From Malus domestica (lineage: Eukaryota > Streptophyta > Magnoliopsida > Rosales > Rosaceae), in assembly GCF_042453785.1 (NCBI RefSeq), contig NC_091664.1, positions 29,126,501 through 29,190,500 on the forward strand: a stretch of 64,000 bases of DNA, given 5' to 3'. A model generated the notes under the pieces. That model saw only the letters and a list, made by a program, of their open reading frames with translations. It was not told the DNA's origin and made no database searches. Below, piece by piece: positions 35,867 through 45,379 of the stretch; within the stretch, counting starts at the first letter, position 1, and each line of letters opens with the position of its first letter. The translations under genes and the position numbers were made by a program.

Positions 35867-35990
35867 TGGGTGCAGAAAGAACAAGTTAGATTACCGGGAG
35901 GGTGCTGCGAGTCATTTCCCTTCAATTGCGTAAGGTTTGGAACTTCAAAGGTGGCCAGCAATGCCAGCAAAATCACCTCCTATTGGTCTA

Positions 35991-36039
<49 letters not shown>

Positions 36040-36230
36040 AAACAGAGTAGAGAGAGAAAATTTGAGTGCGAAAGAACAAGTTGGATTACAGAGAGGGTGC
36101 CGAGAGTCATTATTGTCCTTCAATTACGTATGGTTTTGAAACTTCAAGGGTGGCGGCAACCAATGCCAGCAAAACCAACTCCTATTTGTCTAGAGAGAGA
36201 GAGAGAGAGAGAGGTTGGTGGATGTGGTTG
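35860..36230. repeat. Tandem duplication at the dehydratase gene 5' end
   Basis: Two units of roughly 185 bp lie side by side. Each contains aagaacaagtt[a/g]gatta, a gagtcatt block, ccttcaatt[g/a]cgta, cttcaa[a/g]ggtggc, atgccagcaaaa and a tctcctattt-like end. Each is followed by a (GA)n tract (35993-36035 and 36193-36213); a third GA tract precedes them at 35836-35862. On the minus strand the unit includes a donor (cccg|gtaatc, about 35897) that should splice the leader to the ATG exon. The duplication therefore copies leader and core promoter. Confidence 0.75.
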
Positions 36231-39200
36231 GTGGAATATATAGAGACAGGACAGAAGAAGCCGTAACCTTCTTCCCTTCATCTCTGATTTTTTTTCCGAT
36301 CCTGCAAAAGGAAAGGGTAAAAAAAAAACAATAAAACAAAAAGGATTTTCAGTCAGTAAATCGTAGTAAATATATCTGCCATTAGCTTTTGCATTTTTTA
36401 TTTTGTACGGATGAATTTTTTTACCGAAACTAACTAACTTTTGAAATTTTGGAATCGGTTACTTCATCGGCAGAGGAGCAGAGCAGCAGGCGCGGAAGCA
36501 GCTGGTAGATGAAGCAGTTGAAATTATCATATTGCCCTTCCTATTGGCCCACTTGGGAACGAACCAATTTGGATTACAACTCTGACCGTAAAATCAATAT
36601 AATTCGAACCGTTTTGTAGGGGTGTAATATCCACACATCCCTTTTTACTTCTCTCACATATTTTTTGTTTTCGGTCATCGAATTGGATGAATTGAAGAAA
36701 ATCAACAAACATAAATTAATAAAGAGTGTAAGAAGTAAAAAATGGTACGTGGATAGCACACCCCTCTTTTTATTATGTTCAAAGATTATTTTTGAAAAAT
36801 TTTCTTTGATTTAAAAATTGATTAGTCACTCATGTGAATCGACAAGAGAATCAACCAAAAAGATATTGGAAAGTATGAAAGGGGAGTTAATTTCCCATTT
36901 GCCCCAACTACCTAGTGTTTTGTCTTTTTCCCCATTTGCAATTGGCAAGTCCTGCCGTATATAATCAAGGTTTGGTGTATCCCTTCCGAGGGGTTTTTTT
37001 TTTTTTTTTTTCATATTTGTACTTTTTGAAGGTGGAAATTTTTTCTGGTGACGTAATAGAGAGATTGGTTACTTCACCACCAACTAAAGAATATTCACAA
37101 CTTTAAATTAGAATTACTTAGGCGTGACACTTAATTGTCAATTGACATCGGTATGATTTATTTTAGAATTTATAGATTTCGCACCTTCGACGACTGTTGG
37201 CAGGTAAACTCGAACTTCGATAAGGCGACACATATAACGAAATTGTGAATTGAGGCAACCACCACAAGGTCTATTTTGTATAGACGTTTTATGTAATTTT
37301 ATTTTGTTTATTTACTAATGGTTTACATGTGATCAAATGAGAGTCCATACTTTTTATTCGATGGAGAAAATTTTCAGTGTGTTTTGAACACGAGATGATG
37401 CGCTATATGCAGTGGCGAAGTCATGTGAGGGTGAGGAGTGGCGGCCGCCACTTCCCTTGTCAAAAAACATGACTGGAGCTCTGGTTCAACCCCTCCCCTC
37501 GCCGAAAAACCTAACTGGTTCAACCCTTCCAGACCGGAGGGGAGAGCTTTGAGGATGAGATGAGGTGGGACTGACGGAAAGAGGCTGGAAAAGAAGACGA
37601 GAGTGAGGTTGTAGGACGGCAGAGGTTGAAGAGGTGAGGGTTGGTCAGCCATGTCTGGTGGGGTTTATGGGAGGAAGAAGAATGTTGTTTGGTTATCAAG
37701 TTATGGGAGCAAGTAGGATGTTTGGTTATCAAAATAGCAGGAGCTTGGAGCAATCAAATGGACAGGTGTATCATTTCTATTAAGCTATATAATGGTCAGT
37801 AAAAATGGTTTACCGACCTATCAGTAGGCAAGTATTATCCGTTTGGTTATCAGGATAGCAAGAATTTGGGTGTGAGTTTTAAAGACAGGTGTTGGACAAT
37901 TATTGGGCCACCTAAGTTAGTAAAAATTGGGTAATGATGCCTTACCCTAGTATTATCCTACTGACCGTTTGTTTACTTTTTTTTTCTCTCTTAAAATATT
38001 GTGTTGATCACTACTTCTCTTCCGGTCTTCATCTTTCTCCCCCACTTGTTTGTTTACCTATTTCTCCCCTTTTTTTTTATCTCTTCTGACCCCACCTTTT
38101 TTTGTGATTTATTAACCCATATCTCTCTTCTTTTTTTCTTTCTTTTTATTCTTGTATGTATTTTTATTTTCTCTTTTAAGATTCCTACCGTATTTATCTT
38201 AAACTCTCACATTATTTATAAATATTGTATCACTTTTTTAAAATAATGTAAATATTGTTTAATGCTTATCTTATGATAATTTAAAGGGAGTTTTAATGAA
38301 AAGGGCTTGGGGCAACTTTTTCTTAATAAAAAACCATTAACAACTTTTATTTAATGAAAAGGGCTTGACATTTAATGAAAATGACACAAGTCATACAACA
38401 GGCAAAAAAAAAAACAAAAGTCCCACGGGCTGAAGCAAAGCCCAGCATGCAACATCAATTTTTTCTTCCAGCTTTGTCCCTGACAGATGTTAACCAAAAT
38501 CTGTTAATATAACTTCATATTATTTACGAAATTGCCATCGAACCCAAAAGTCAAATAAAACAAAAACTAATTCATTTTCAACTTTTTTTTTTCCTGAAAC
38601 GGTTGCAATCATTCCACCAATTGAAAACCCATATCATGACAATTTTTATTCCCAATTTGATAATTTATTTTAACATTTGCTCTAAAGCTGGCAACCCACT
38701 TTTGTTACTTGAGAATAGCTAGAACAAAATAACCATTCACTAGACCATAACTGCCATAGATCTATAATTAACTTTTTTTATTTACAGGTCATGTTTAACA
38801 TTCTTTAGGAATAAAAATTGCCATGTTGTTTATTCCAAATATTTATTCACCTTTGACCCGAGCTTTAATGAAAAAGGTTTTTTCAGACTTTTTATTAACC
38901 AAAAATCATTTACTAACTTTATTTAATAAAAAGGACTTAAACTTTAATGAAAAATGACAAAAACTAGAAAGAACAACCAAAACAAGGAAGCCTCACGTGC
39001 AAAATAAGAAATTCATTTTGCATCCATGCCCCTGCCTTCCGTCAGCCCACTTTTGTTAGAATTAAATTTTCATTTATTTACAAATATGCAATTTTCTAGA
39101 GGATTCGTCAAAAATAAAAAAATAAAAAAAACTTTTGCCAGTCGATACCAATTAACCCCCAACATAATTAAGTATCTCCAATTCCTCGCCTCGCCTCTCA

Positions 39201-39540
39201 TCAAATAAATTCAAAAAAAATTTAAATTCCACAAATCACTACACAATAATGAACTTTAGATTGGAAAATGACATAATTTCACGGAGTGTATCACATTGCA
39301 CATTCACTTGTATAATCCAAACTTCTACACAAATCACTACAAAATAATGAAGGTTAAAGGAAGATTTCTTGGATCAGTGAAACTTAAAGTGCGAGACTCA
39401 CATCAACATTTATGATTATGTTTTTTTTTTTATTATGTTTGGTCTGAATTATGTTTGGAAATTAGTTTATGATTATGTTTGGTCTGAATTATATTTGGAA
39501 GTCTCATGCAATTGCCTTGGATCTATCTCATTATAAAATT
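36231..39540. other. Gene-poor intergenic region
   Basis: Long AT-rich stretches with polyT at 36987-37010. A GC-richer patch at 37380-37740 contains 'gcagtggcgaagtcatg' and 'gtggcggccgcc', resembling the end of a degraded transposon. No frame here looks coding, and the promoter of a further gene is not evident. Confidence 0.5.
38285..38965. repeat. Two diverged copies of an AT-rich repeat
   Basis: About 38285-38400 and 38868-38965 share the order agctttaatgaaaa, a T-rich part, ttattaa..aaa.cat, ttatttaat.aaaa.gg, tttaatgaaaaatgacaaa. The motif order is similar to the 'ctttaacaaaa' repeat at 4313-4468. They are probably remnants of one MITE family; ends cannot be set. Confidence 0.45.
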
Positions 39541-39550
39541 GAACTCTCGT

Positions 39551-39572
39551 GTGTGTGTGTGTGTGTGTGTGT
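39551..39572. repeat. (GT)n microsatellite
   Basis: About eleven GT units immediately before the 54-bp minisatellite array. Confidence 0.9.
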
Positions 39573-39577
39573 ATAGT

Positions 39578-40556
39578 GTTCCGTTTGAGAAATAATCAGT
39601 GTTTAGTTTTACAAAACAGTGATAGTACTAGTGTTCTGTTTAATAAATAGTCAGTGTTAGAGTGATAGTACTAGTGTTCCGTTTAATAAATAGTCAATGT
39701 TTAGTTTACGAAACAGTGATAGTACTAGTGTTCCGTTTGATAAATAGTTAGTGTTTAGTTTACAAAACAGTGATAATACTAGTGTTCATTTGATAAATAA
39801 TCAATGTTTAGTTTACGAAACAGTGATAGTACTAATGTTCCGTTTAAGAAATAATCAGTGTTTAGTTTACGAAACAGTGATAGTACTAGTGTTCGGTTTT
39901 AGAAATAGTCAGTGCTTAGTTTACTAGTGTTCGGTTTTAGAAATAGTCAGTGTTTAGTTTACTAGTGTTCAGTTTTAGAAATAGTCAGTGTTTAGTATAC
40001 GAAACAGTGATAGTACTGTTGTTCGTTTGATAAATAGTCAGTGTTTAGTTTACGAAATAGTGATAGTATTATTGTTCCGTTTAAGAAATAGTCAGTTTTT
40101 AGTTTACGAAACAGTGATAGTACTATTGTTCGTTTGATCAATAGTCAATGTTTAGTTTACGAAACAATGATAGTACTAGTGTTCCGTTTAAGAAATAGTC
40201 AGTGTTTAGTTTACGAAACAATGATAATACTAGTGTTCCGTTTGAGAAATAATCAGTGTTTTGTTTACGAAACAGTGATAGTACTAGTGTTCCGTTTAAT
40301 AAATAGTCAGTGTTTAATTTACGAAACAGTGATAGTACTAGTGTTCTGTTTAAGAATTAGTCAATGTTTAGTTTACGAAACAGTGATAGTACTATTGTTC
40401 GTTTAATAAATAGTCAGTGTTTAGTTTACGAAACAATGATAGTACTAGTGTTCCGTTTAAGAAATAGTCAGTGTTTAGTTTACGAAATAGTGATAGTACT
40501 AGTTCCGTTTAATAAATAGTAAGTGTTTAGTTTACGAAACAGTGATAGTACTAGTG
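39578..40556. repeat. 54-bp minisatellite array, about 18 units
   Basis: Head-to-tail units of about 54 bp of the form gtgttccgtttaagaaatag, tcagtgtttagtttacgaaa, cagtgatagtacta. Most copies differ at a few sites. Two or three copies near 39900-39970 are short, lacking the 'cgaaacagtgatagta' part. Because 54 is a multiple of 3, a periodic open frame (18-residue repeats) arises at 40134-40406, which I take as accidental. It is not a CRISPR array: there are no unique spacers. Confidence 0.95.
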
Positions 40557-40889
40557 AATCAAAGACTCTTAATATGGTGATTCGAAAAAATGGTGAATTC
40601 GAATGGAATTGAAAATGAAAATAGAGATTAGGAAGCAACGAACAATTCAACTTGTGATACGAAAGCACTCCATACTCAAGCTGTAAAGGGCTGCAAAGAA
40701 GAGACCACCGAAATAGTGGCAATATGAAAAGAAAATTTACAAAACGAAAACATAATACTAAGAATAATTGACAAGGAACAAAAACCAAAGTTGAGATGAA
40801 TTGAGCTACAAGGAAAGCACTTCACCCTTGCAATTTTCCAAGATAGTTAAAAGATAAAATGTGCGCATGCATCATTGAGAGGGTTCTCG

Positions 40890-40992
40890 AATATACTATT
40901 CTTAAACTGAACATTATATTATTACTATTTCTTAAACTGAACCTAGAACTGAGCACGAGTACTATCATTATTTCTTAAACTGAACATGCATG
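40890..40992. repeat. Inverted outlying copies of the minisatellite motif
   Basis: The block tatttcttaaactgaac, the reverse complement of the array's gttc[c/a]gtttaagaaata, occurs three times (about 40899, 40927 and 40968). The last is preceded by gtactatcat, matching the inverted 'atgatagtac'. They lie about 340 bp beyond the array and in the opposite direction. Confidence 0.6.
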
Positions 40993-41183
40993 AAACAAAA
41001 ACACAATTACAGGGCACCTACAGATACAACAATAACACCACATAAATTTTCATGCACAAATCCATGATTTTCATTCACAAAAAGATGTCAAACCTTCCAA
41101 AAACACATGTGTGCTCAGATTATAGTCAGTGCAGTCAAATGTAATTTCTCAAACCAGACTAGACATTGAATCTACATCATAGA

Positions 41184-42107
41184 CAGGGCCGGTCCAGAGA
41201 TTTTTGAGGCCCGGGGTGACGCCCAAAAAAGTGCCCTAACTTCATATAAGAAAATTATTTATTTTCACACGTAAGACATTGATAAAATTATACTTAGAAA
41301 AACACTTCAAACTCAATAATTTAGAAACACAAAAAGACTAATTTATTTTGTATTGAGAGAAGAAAACCAAACAACTCTGCGCTTATAAGTAGATAGATGA
41401 TGAGTTTTGTTTTCCATTTGAACTTTGAAAGTGTTTTTGCATAAATCATGAGGTGTTTTTTCTTATTTACTAACCTTGTCAATATGGGACTAAAAACATA
41501 ATGATGTTTTCGAGTCTTTAATTGATATGTATTAGTAATGAATGGGCATTAAATTAAATATTTTGATAACACGTCATATAATTTACAAATTTGCGCAAAA
41601 AATTTGGTCTACGTATTACTCATTGTTGAAGATTAGACTTGAATTGAAACAAATATTTAAAAATAACAACTCACATAGCTACTAGCTAGTAACTAAAAAT
41701 AAATTAACAACCAAACAAAAATGTGTAAAAATTGAAAAAAATAAAAATGCACATAGCATTTCGAACTTAGGACCTGTTGTTAATTTTAAACAACAAAAAC
41801 CATTGCTTTTAATTAAACTTCTTGATCCTTTAACCAAATTTTATAAATTTATACTCTTATAAAAAGAAATTTGTAAAAATTAGAAAGTAAATAAGCACAT
41901 GTGATGTTTTGAACTCAAGACCTCTCATTATTTTCAAATGACCAAACCACCTCTTCTACTTAAATTTCTGTGTCATTGAACCAAGTTTTATAAATTTATA
42001 CTCTTATGAAAACATATATAAATATACCGCCCTAATAATTTTGGTGCCCCCAATATTTTTGGGCCCCGGACGGTTGCCCTGCTTGCACTGGGCTTGGGCC
42101 GGCCCTG
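41184..42107. mobile_element. Non-autonomous hAT element, 924 bp
   Basis: The left terminus cagggccggtcc and the inverted right terminus (plus ggccggccctg) pair over 11-12 bp. Similarity continues inward: 'gaggcccggggtgacgccc' against 'gggccccggacggttgccc' inverted in part. A perfect 8-bp target duplication atcataga lies at 41176-41183 and 42108-42115, the hAT length. The interior is AT-rich with no transposase frame. The element is inserted in the kelch pseudogene. Confidence 0.9.
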
Positions 42108-42424
42108 ATCATAGATATAGTCGCCTAAAACCACTGCCCTACCGGAAATACCAAAAAACTTGTTGGGTTTAGATACACAATGCCACTTTTTCTCATGCAC
42201 ATGATAGGCAAATAATCTGTTGCTAATCGAAACCAAAATATGACCGCTGCAGACTGCATAACCAGCTACAGTGTCATGTAGATTATGACGAAGATCGGGG
42301 GGAATTCTTGGCAGATCTTTCCAAGTGTCAGAACCGAGATGATAACACTGAAAGGGGCTCGACAGCTCCCCATGGACCCTTGGCTGTGCAAGGTAATAAC
42401 GGTTGTCATAGGCAGAAATGAGAG

Positions 42425-42498
42425 CTCCACATGGTTCCAGTGAATCGGGGGCCTTGAATTTCTCCATATGGTTCCAGTGAATCGGGGGCCTTGAATTT
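42425..42498. repeat. 37-bp tandem duplication in the kelch pseudogene
   Basis: Units 42425-42461 and 42462-42498 both read ctcca[c/t]atggttccagtga followed by atcgggggccttgaattt. They differ at only one or two places, so the event is recent. Since 37 is not a multiple of 3, it breaks the frame of the kelch gene. Confidence 0.9.
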
Positions 42499-43143
42499 AC
42501 CTGTTAACTTGTGATGAGGGTCAAAAGTACGTCCCATAGACAACCACTTGGTGGAGGTGCCTGTTCCCAAATCGCTTTCCCATACAGGCAACAACATATA
42601 TAACTTCCACTTGAACCAATGACTTAACAAGACACGACCTGAGGGGAAAATCCAACTGTATCTACCATTGTCTTGATCACCATGCTTGCCACAATCACCA
42701 CCGCCGTTGGGTTGTGATACTTGATATAACTCAGCTTCCCCATTTTTATTCGTGAAACAATCCACTAATACAAAAACAGATTTAGTATCCATGAACACGA
42801 AGATGGAACAGGTTTTTACACGAAGATGGAACATATTTAGTATCCTAATTTAGTTGGATTACATAATATCAACTAAAATGGAAAATGTTTTTACAGAATA
42901 ATTCTTGAAAAATAAATTAAAAAAAAACAGAGAGGAAGAAGAATTACATAATATCAATCCTAATTTAGCAACGGTTTGAGAATTTTGAGTACCTTTTTGT
43001 TGATTGATGAGGCTTCGATCGGAATCAGACTTTGAATTGGGGATTTTAGAGAGGGAAGAAGGTGAGCGGAGAGAGAGGGAGAGAGGGGGTGGACGGGAAT
43101 TAGGTTGTCGAGTGTGAAAATAGATAGCAATTGGATCAATTTG

Positions 43144-43287
43144 TATGGGAAACGACCTCCATGGGCGCAATCGCGTAGTACTTGGAGAAATTTGAAATGG
43201 AGGATCAGATGTATATCCATTACATACTTCTTTTGAATGGGCATAGTATGGAAACGACCTCCATGGGCGCAATCGCGTAGAGCTTAG
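43144..43287. repeat. Duplicated 40-bp block about 102 bp apart
   Basis: The block [g]gaaacgacctccatgggcgc followed by aatcgcgtag occurs at about 43148-43177 and 43250-43281. It lies upstream of the kelch pseudogene, in its presumed promoter or leader. The frames that read through it (RLRPWRSFP twice) are by-products. Confidence 0.8.
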
Positions 43288-44090
43288 CAACGACATTCGT
43301 CAAACCTAACGTTGGAGCAAGACTGATGTTACGGGGTAAAACCGGTAGTTCGATAAATTATTTTGTTTGGGCTAATCTTAATGGGCTGGTTTGACATTAG
43401 GTTTTGTCCTAACCATTAAATAAAACTATTAGCTGATTTTTGGTTAAAATTCAAAATATTGAAGCCTTTTTCATTAGTTTTCCTTAATTTAAATCCATCT
43501 AGGCTCCTAGCTGTTAGGTCCCAATTCGTTGTTTGACTAGCGCCTAACAATTTTTAGGATGTAATCTTAACCAATCTAAGTTTCTTACATTGGCTTTGAT
43601 ACTATTGCTTACAACTGTTTTGGTAGAGAGACTATTTTCTAGTATGAATATTGACTCAAAACTTTGCACTCTCTAATGTAAAAGCAACCACTTCGATTGA
43701 ATCTTGCACGCTTTTGAATTTCTCCCCTCCCCTTGGCAAATCCTGGCATCGCCACTGGCTATATGTTACTTATAATACAATTGGAAAAAGGTTTTTTTTT
43801 TTTCAAGTATCATTCCAATTGTATAATTACATGTGATATTCCGCCCCGAGTTTCGAGTAGAGTTGGCCCACCACCACCTTATGGGTCTTGAGTGATTTGG
43901 ATGACAATTAAAAGTGTCTATTTGTGTTTTAGATCGTATGTGTTAAACATAAATTCAAAAATTTTACACGAGTTTGTAGTTACGTGCCGTCACAAAATGC
44001 ATTTGCTATTGCGGAACGATGGCAAATATGGCATCAAAATAGAAAGCGACTGTGGACAGCTGCCAACAATCTTGACGGCTATAATTTTTA

Positions 44091-44893
44091 TGAATATGTC
44101 CTTGGATTCGTTCGATCCCAACCTTATTAGCACCAAAGGTATCCTAATCAACGGGCCCTTGAAAACTACTTTCTTTTGTGACAAAATAAACCAAGCCTAG
44201 TCGGTGGGGTCGCCTTTTTACATATTTCATTAAGTTGATGAAGACGGGGCAAATGCCGTTGCAAAAAGGAATTTGGGATAAAAAAAAAATTTAATGATCA
44301 TGCATTTCTTTTTGAATATGTCCTTGGATTCATTCAATCCCAACCTTATAAGCACCAAAGGTATACTAATCAACGGGCCCTCGAAAACTACTTTATTTTG
44401 TGACAAAATAAACCAAGCCTAATCGGTAGGGTCGCCTTTTTACATATTTCATTAACACTATATTTGGATGAAGAAATTTAAGATTACTATGAAATTTTAA
44501 AATGATGGAATTTTATTTTATAGAATTTGTGAATTTTCTTGTTTGAGTAACCTAAAAGAACAATGGAATTGAATACGGAATTTGTTGTTTTTAAACTCTC
44601 AATCATAGAAATTAGAAAATGACACATATTTACATGAAATTTTAACTTGGGAATTGGAGGTCCCAAATTCCAAGTTTTTTTCCATGTGGAAATTCTAAAT
44701 TTCTATGTTTATGAATCCAAACAAATGAATTGGTGCATGTCACTTTATAAAATCTGTCTTTAATTCAAATTCCAAGTTTATTTTCCTCATCCAAACATAG
44801 TGTAAGTTGATGGAGACGGACCAAATGCCGTCGCAAAAAGGAATTTGGGATAAAAATAAAAATAAAAATTTAATGATCATGCATTTCTTTTTC
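44091..44893. repeat. 222-bp tandem duplication, second unit split by a MITE
   Basis: Unit 1 is 44091-44312. Unit 2 is 44313-44455 plus 44803-44893. Shared blocks are tgaatatgtccttggattc, tatcctaatcaacgggccc (or tatacta...), gtgacaaaataaaccaagcc, tttttacatatttcattaa and ttgatg[a/g]agacgg, then aaaaggaatttgggataaaa. The origin of the sequence is unknown. It has weak coding character (gcggaacgatggcaaatatgg upstream) but no family I recognise. Confidence 0.85.
44456..44802. mobile_element. Tourist-like MITE, 347 bp
   Basis: The ends cactatatttggatgaagaaa and inverted cactatgtttggatgaggaaa match at 18 of 21 positions. TAA is duplicated on each side (44453-44455 and 44803-44805), typical of PIF/Harbinger-mobilised Tourist MITEs. 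Unit 1 of the surrounding tandem duplication (ttcattaagttgatg at about 44227-44241) shows the site without the insert, confirming both the boundaries and the duplication. The interior is AT-rich and non-coding. Confidence 0.92.
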
Positions 44894-45379
44894 CCTGATA
44901 AAATTATGAGTTCCATGTCTGTTTGGTTACCCTTATTTCATAAAAATTATCATACATCAAGATTCATCTGTTTTTTTTTTGTCGGAAAATGATTTTTGCA
45001 TTCCCGTTTTCATTTCTGCATTATTTGATTCGTTTCTAGCAGTTGGATCTTAATAAATAAAATGAGAGAATCGAAGAAAGGAAACAAAGGGGGGAGTGGA
45101 ACGGAAACAAAAAGAGGAGTGCAGAAGGAAAAACGGAGTGCGAATAGCATTCCCAATTCGAATGTCGTACTTAAATGCAGACAAGGCGTGGTTGATATTT
45201 TATATAAAAGATGACAATTGACAAAGTGGCCCTGCTCCAGCTAAGAGCCTAAAATTTGGTCATATTAGATACATATCACGACAAACTGTCAATTTTCCGT
45301 CACCAAAAGTAAGGGGTGATTCAAGGTTCACGGTACAGGTATGGTTTTCGGAACTAGGATGTACATTTTACACCGTCCA

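Larger units (their letters stand above)
41149..42792 (-). pseudogene. Kelch-repeat (F-box/kelch-like) pseudogene
   Basis: Minus-strand coding remnants start at MDTKSVFVLVDCFTNKNGE (42792) and continue SWIFPSGRVLLSHWFKWKLY, KWLSMGRTFDPHHKL and KFKAPDSLEP. After a break in frame they go on with ISAYDNRYYLAQPR, FQCYHLGSDTWKDLP, YAVCSGHILVSISNRLFAY and GRAVVLGDYIYD. The alternation of 'YHLGSDTWKDLP' and 'GHILV' strands is typical of kelch propeller blades. A 37-bp tandem duplication (42425-42498) shifts the frame, and a 924-bp hAT element splits the 3' end after GDYIYD. Beyond the insert only a few codons precede a stop at 41149-41151. A normal family member would be about 350 aa or more. The gene is therefore probably dead. 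Confidence 0.7.

Noticed and set aside
35870-36266. Plus-strand frames rich in RERERERE
   Set aside because: Translations of (GA)n tracts and the duplicated leader block.
37380-37740. Small protein on the minus strand (MADQPSPLQPLPSY...)
   Set aside because: The stretch contains transposon-end-like 'cagtggcgaagtcatg'. No domain, no exon partner, no coding composition.
39578-40556. CRISPR-like array or repeat protein gene
   Set aside because: Units are contiguous with no unique spacers, and this is a plant nuclear sequence. The 18-residue periodic frame exists because the unit length is a multiple of three.
42859-43296. Coding exon upstream of the kelch pseudogene (MSLLSSTRLRPWRSFP...)
   Set aside because: The frame arises from the duplicated 40-bp block and CT-rich leader sequence. 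No domain continuity with the kelch part.
43730-43765. Partner end for the 'cagtggcg' motif at 37410
   Set aside because: 'ggcatcgccactgg' here is similar in reverse but 6 kb away, with other complete elements between and no matching flanks. I could not link them.
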